Source: Thermoanaerobaculia bacterium (GTDB taxonomy: Bacteria; Acidobacteriota; Thermoanaerobaculia; Multivoradales; JAHEKO01). Taken from it: a stretch of DNA of 64,000 bases. Below, piece after piece: positions 61,083 through 64,000 of this stretch. Location of the stretch: contig CAMYOG010000030.1 in assembly GCA_947259925.1 (NCBI GenBank), positions 58,083 to 122,082 of the forward strand, read 5' to 3'. A program made the position numbers and the translations under genes. A model generated the notes under the pieces. The model was not told the origin of the DNA and searched no databases. It saw nothing but the letters and a program-made list of their open reading frames with translations. Each line of letters opens with the position of its first letter. Position 1 is the first letter of the stretch.

Positions 61083-63641
61083 CTACGACGGCGAGCGACT
61101 CCGGGTCGGTCGCCTGCCAGCCGTGAGCAGCTGGCCCAGCACCCGCGACGCCGCCCAATCAGCGCCCTGGTCTCGCAACATCGCCTCCGGGAAGCCTTCG
61201 AGCACCTCGGTGCGGAAGCGCGCCTTCTCGGCCGCATCGAGCCACCGGTTCCGAGGCACGGTCATGATTGCGCGGCCGCGGGCGGCCAGCGCCTCCAGCT
61301 CGAGGCCGGCGATCGAGCCCGCTTCGCCGGGCGAGGCCAGGTCGGCTTCGGCGGCGAGCCAGCGGTCGTGAGCGAGGTACTGCTCGGAGCGCATGCCGCT
61401 CACGCGCGTCCGACCCGCATCGATCTCGAGCCAGGCGTTGCCGAGCGTATTGACGGGGGCGTCGCCGAGCCGCTGTGGACCGACGGGACCCAGATAGAGC
61501 ATGCCGATCCCCTCGGCATGGCGCATCAGGGGGTCGCGCACGCCAGCTCCGGCCAGAGCCCGGCAGCGGCGTTCCAGGTCTTCCCAGGCGAGCGGGTCGT
61601 CGTCGCGTGGGGCGAGGATCAACAGCGGCATCGTGGCGAGCGAGAAGCTGCCCCGAAATAGGAACGCGCGCGGAAAGACCCGCGTCAACGTAGCCAACAC
61701 CGCGTCGAGCTGCTGCCGGCTGAGTTGATGAGCGGGAAGCCACTGCGCGAACAGGCCGCCTGGGCGGAGCGCTTCCCGCACCGCCTCGAAGTGCTCGACG
61801 GTGTAGAGGCGTCCGACACCGGCCCGCCACGGTAGGAACAGATCGCCGACGACGACGTCGTATCGGTCGCGAGCGGCGGCGACGAAGGTGCGACCGTCCT
61901 CGACCACCACGCTCGCCCGCGGCGAGGTATGGACCGCTCCCGAGACGTCCGCGAAATGCTCTCTCGAGGCTCGGACGACGAGCTCCGAGAGCTCCACCGC
62001 GGACACCGTCTCGACGCTGCGGTGCTCGAGCGCCGCCACCGCCGTCAGCCCGGTGGCGAGTCCGATGAAAAGGACCTCGCGCGGCTCACGATGCAGGAGC
62101 AGAGGCAGATGGGCCTGGCGACGCTCTTCGTAGACGGCACCGGTGCCGCCCAGGAAGTAAGCATTGTTCAGTGCGATACCGCGGCCGCGGACGGCGTGCT
62201 CGACGACCGTGACCAGACCCTCCCGACCCGTCGCCTTGGAGAGCACGCGATACTCCAGTTCCTCCCATATGTCGGGTAGCTTGTCCAACCGTGCGGGCAT
62301 CAGAACCACCACGAGCGCCAGTGCGATCAGGGACGCCGCCCCCACGGCAGCGCGGCGCTTCCGATCCTTACCGGCCTTCAGGGCGAGCGCCATCGCGCCT
62401 ACAGCGTAGGCAGCGGCGATGATCGCCGCCGCTCCGTAGAAGCCGAAGGCCGGAATCACCGCTCGATGAGCCAGCTCGGCTCCGAGCACGCCGCCGATGC
62501 CGTTCGCGGCCAGCACGATGCCCCACCGTCGGCCGTGGAGATCGCCATGATCGCTTGCCAGCCACTCGAATGTGGCGGGCAGGACGAGACCGGCGAAGAA
62601 CAGGGCCGGGCCCAGGGTTACGAGGGCGAGGCCGACGACCTGCAGCACGAAGACGGGGAGCGAAGGGCTGGAGTCGAGAGGTTGCAGGCCGTCCGTAGCG
62701 CCAACGAACAGCTCGGGCACCGCTACGGTGACCAGCGCTGTCGCCAGGAAGATGACCGGGAGCATCAGCCGGGCAGACCAGGTCCGGGTCAGAAACCCCA
62801 CCAGGGCCGCGGCTGCCGCCAGCACCAGCAGGGTCGCCATCAGCACCGCGTTCATGCCGTGCAACGACGACGGCACGACCTGCCGGAGGAGCCCGAGTGC
62901 CACCACCTCGAGCGCCAGGACACCCGCACCGGAGAACGCGGCGATGGCCAGAATCCGTCCCGGTATGGGAATCGTCGAGCTTGTCTCGTCGGCCTCGCGC
63001 CGCGCTTCTCGTCGGCTCGCGGCATAGGCGCCCGCCGCGACGACGAGGTTGAGGACCAGCGCTACGCACATCGACCGGACCACACCGAGCGCCGGCACCA
63101 GCCACATCGTCGCCAGCGCCAACCCGATGACGCCGCCGGCGGTGTTGACCGCATAGAGCCAGGTCCCATGACGGCCCAGGCGTCGCTCGCCGACCAGGGC
63201 CGCCTTGCCCATCAGGGGTAGCGTCATGCCGATGAGCAGCGCCGGCGGCAGGATGACCAGCAGCGATGCTGCCAACTTAGCCGCGCCCCCCCACCAGTCG
63301 ACCAGTCGCTCGGGGCCCAGAGCGGGCCAGAGCCAGTCGGTCCAGAGAGGGAGCGCGATCGAAGGCAGAACCGCGATGGCGATGCCGAGCTCGACCGCGG
63401 CCAGCGCCAGCCACGGTCGGTCGAAATGGGGCCACAACCGCTCCGCCAGCGCCGCGCCGAGAGCCATGCCGACGAAAAAGCAGCCCAGGACGCGGGTCTC
63501 CGAGTCGGACGAGGCGCCGAGCAGGTCGACCAGACGGCGCGTCCAGAGCAATTCGTGCATGAGCGCGGCCGCGCCGCTCGTCGCCGCCAAGGCGAGTGCG
63601 AAGCCGAAGCCCGTGGCCCTGCCGCTCGAGCGCGAATCCAC
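61083..63641 (-). CDS. Membrane protein with C-terminal spermidine-synthase-like domain
   Basis: An 852-residue fusion of the MFS/spermidine-synthase type. The N-terminal half (~1-440) has about 12 or more TM helices (FGFALALAATSGAAALMHEL, LAASLLVILPPALLIGMTLP, GGVIGLALATMWLVPALGVV, LFFAGLVLPATFEWLASDHG). The C-terminal half (~470-750) is a class I SAM-type fold: EVLFIGLATGLTAVAALEHR (glycine-rich loop), TVSAVELSELVVRASREHFA and DRYDVVVGDLFLPWRAGVGR, followed by LYTVEHFEAVREALRPGGLF. Fused proteins of this kind are common but their reaction is unproven. A further C-terminal stretch of ~100 residues is unassigned. GTG start. Convergent with the large lipoprotein gene. Confidence 0.82.
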   Translation of the reverse strand: MDSRSSGRATGFGFALALAATSGAAALMHELLWTRRLVDLLGASSDSETRVLGCFFVGMALGAALAERLWPHFDRPWLALAAVELGIAIAVLPSIALPLWTDWLWPALGPERLVDWWGGAAKLAASLLVILPPALLIGMTLPLMGKAALVGERRLGRHGTWLYAVNTAGGVIGLALATMWLVPALGVVRSMCVALVLNLVVAAGAYAASRREARREADETSSTIPIPGRILAIAAFSGAGVLALEVVALGLLRQVVPSSLHGMNAVLMATLLVLAAAAALVGFLTRTWSARLMLPVIFLATALVTVAVPELFVGATDGLQPLDSSPSLPVFVLQVVGLALVTLGPALFFAGLVLPATFEWLASDHGDLHGRRWGIVLAANGIGGVLGAELAHRAVIPAFGFYGAAAIIAAAYAVGAMALALKAGKDRKRRAAVGAASLIALALVVVLMPARLDKLPDIWEELEYRVLSKATGREGLVTVVEHAVRGRGIALNNAYFLGGTGAVYEERRQAHLPLLLHREPREVLFIGLATGLTAVAALEHRSVETVSAVELSELVVRASREHFADVSGAVHTSPRASVVVEDGRTFVAAARDRYDVVVGDLFLPWRAGVGRLYTVEHFEAVREALRPGGLFAQWLPAHQLSRQQLDAVLATLTRVFPRAFLFRGSFSLATMPLLILAPRDDDPLAWEDLERRCRALAGAGVRDPLMRHAEGIGMLYLGPVGPQRLGDAPVNTLGNAWLEIDAGRTRVSGMRSEQYLAHDRWLAAEADLASPGEAGSIAGLELEALAARGRAIMTVPRNRWLDAAEKARFRTEVLEGFPEAMLRDQGADWAASRVLGQLLTAGRRPTRSRSPS

Positions 63642-63861
63642 CGAGGGAGTTTAGCCACTCGCCGCGAGCTGCGGGAAGGGCTCGGGAACGGGCCCGGCTC
63701 ACGGTCCATTGCTCCGGCCTCGGCAGTCCGGCAAGGGGCGCCGCCGGGCCTCGGGCTCGAGCGGGTGGATGCCGACTCGCGCCGGGGTGGTAGAGCACCG
63801 CCTTTATGGGTGTTGGGGCTTGCCGCCGACTCCGTACCATCGCCATAAGGAGGGACCACCG

Positions 63862-64000
63862 ATGCGAATCGGACGAACGGCGCTTCTCCTCCTCTCCTCC
63901 ATCGCGATCCCCGGGGCGTTGGCCGCCTCCGGATACGCGATCCCCGAGCAATCGGCAAAGGCGTCCGGCCTGGCCGGCGCCTGGTGCGCGCGCGCCGACG
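63862..64000 (+). CDS. FadL/OmpP1-type outer-membrane transporter, N-terminus only
   Basis: The first 46 residues of a gene that runs off the right edge. A signal peptide (RTALLLLSSIAIPGALAA) is followed by SGYAIPEQSAKASGLAGAWC, the N-terminal hatch signature of FadL-type hydrophobic-compound transporters. AAGGAGGG sits 7-10 bases before the ATG, a very strong ribosome binding site. The 220 bases before it, up to the divergent gene at 63641, show no other feature. Confidence 0.78.
   Translation, partial: MRIGRTALLLLSSIAIPGALAASGYAIPEQSAKASGLAGAWCARAD

Overview
The window is GC-rich, gene-dense bacterial chromosome from a diderm. It carries LPS-transport (Lpt) genes, a complete tol-pal operon and several outer-membrane or secreted proteins. 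CarD, a tricorn-type protease, a permease-less regulatory PTS, a fused LptF-LptG and many Ig/PQQ-type secreted proteins suggest an Acidobacteriota member (Thermoanaerobaculia-like). No rRNA or other taxonomic marker is present, so this placement is an inference.

Layout. 1-2182 (minus): operon of an M19-type dipeptidase, a membrane-anchored protein, a 33-residue membrane peptide and the start of a sodium:solute symporter. 2316-5769 (plus): nusB-leuS-lptE with 4-bp overlaps. 5770-6510: non-coding mosaic of inverted repeats. 6511-11584 (minus): tolQ-tolR-tolA-tolB-pal-cpoB-rpsT. 11832-16324 (mostly plus): etfBA, a SpoU-type methyltransferase (minus), a DUF84 NTPase and metK, ending at a 143-bp palindrome. 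16518-20180 (minus): two membrane proteins downstream of a natural LptF-LptG fusion. 20331-23837 (plus): a PQQ propeller fused to an esterase-like domain that lacks its catalytic Ser and His, then an SGNH hydrolase.

At 24069-24096 there is a 28-bp sequence with the 11-6-11 organisation of a dif site. To its right, every gene for 20 kb is on the minus strand: carD, priA, accA, recJ, lptCA, lptB, rpoN, hpf, ptsN, hprK, rapZ, an EIIA-Man homologue, ptsH, ptsI, a lipoprotein, miaB, a bifunctional-nuclease gene, parA and parB. This block joins envelope biogenesis (Lpt), sigma-54, ribosome hibernation and a phosphorelay (EI, HPr with His15 and Ser46, HprK, EIIA-Ntr). In the EIIA-Man homologue the phosphorylated histidine is replaced by glutamine.

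44582-48506: a tRNA-Leu(CAA) gene followed by a decayed island. It contains a frameshifted tyrosine integrase, a secreted PQQ-type protein, a second integrase C-terminal scrap, an intact higBA toxin-antitoxin pair with a readable promoter/operator, and a degenerate copy of the tRNA 3' end as the far attachment site.

48569-64000: a coiled-coil protein, a tricorn-like protease, a VOC protein, a TPR protein with a broken HExxH motif, two exported proteins, a 1326-residue lipoprotein with a tandemly duplicated (Ig-Ig-CBM96-like) module, a fused transporter/spermidine-synthase-like protein, and the start of a FadL-type porin.

The observations most worth following are the dif-like site beside parAB, the EIIA-Man His-to-Gln change, the pseudo-esterase propeller fusion, the decayed tRNA-Leu island with its higBA control region, and the repeat mosaic between lptE and rpsT.
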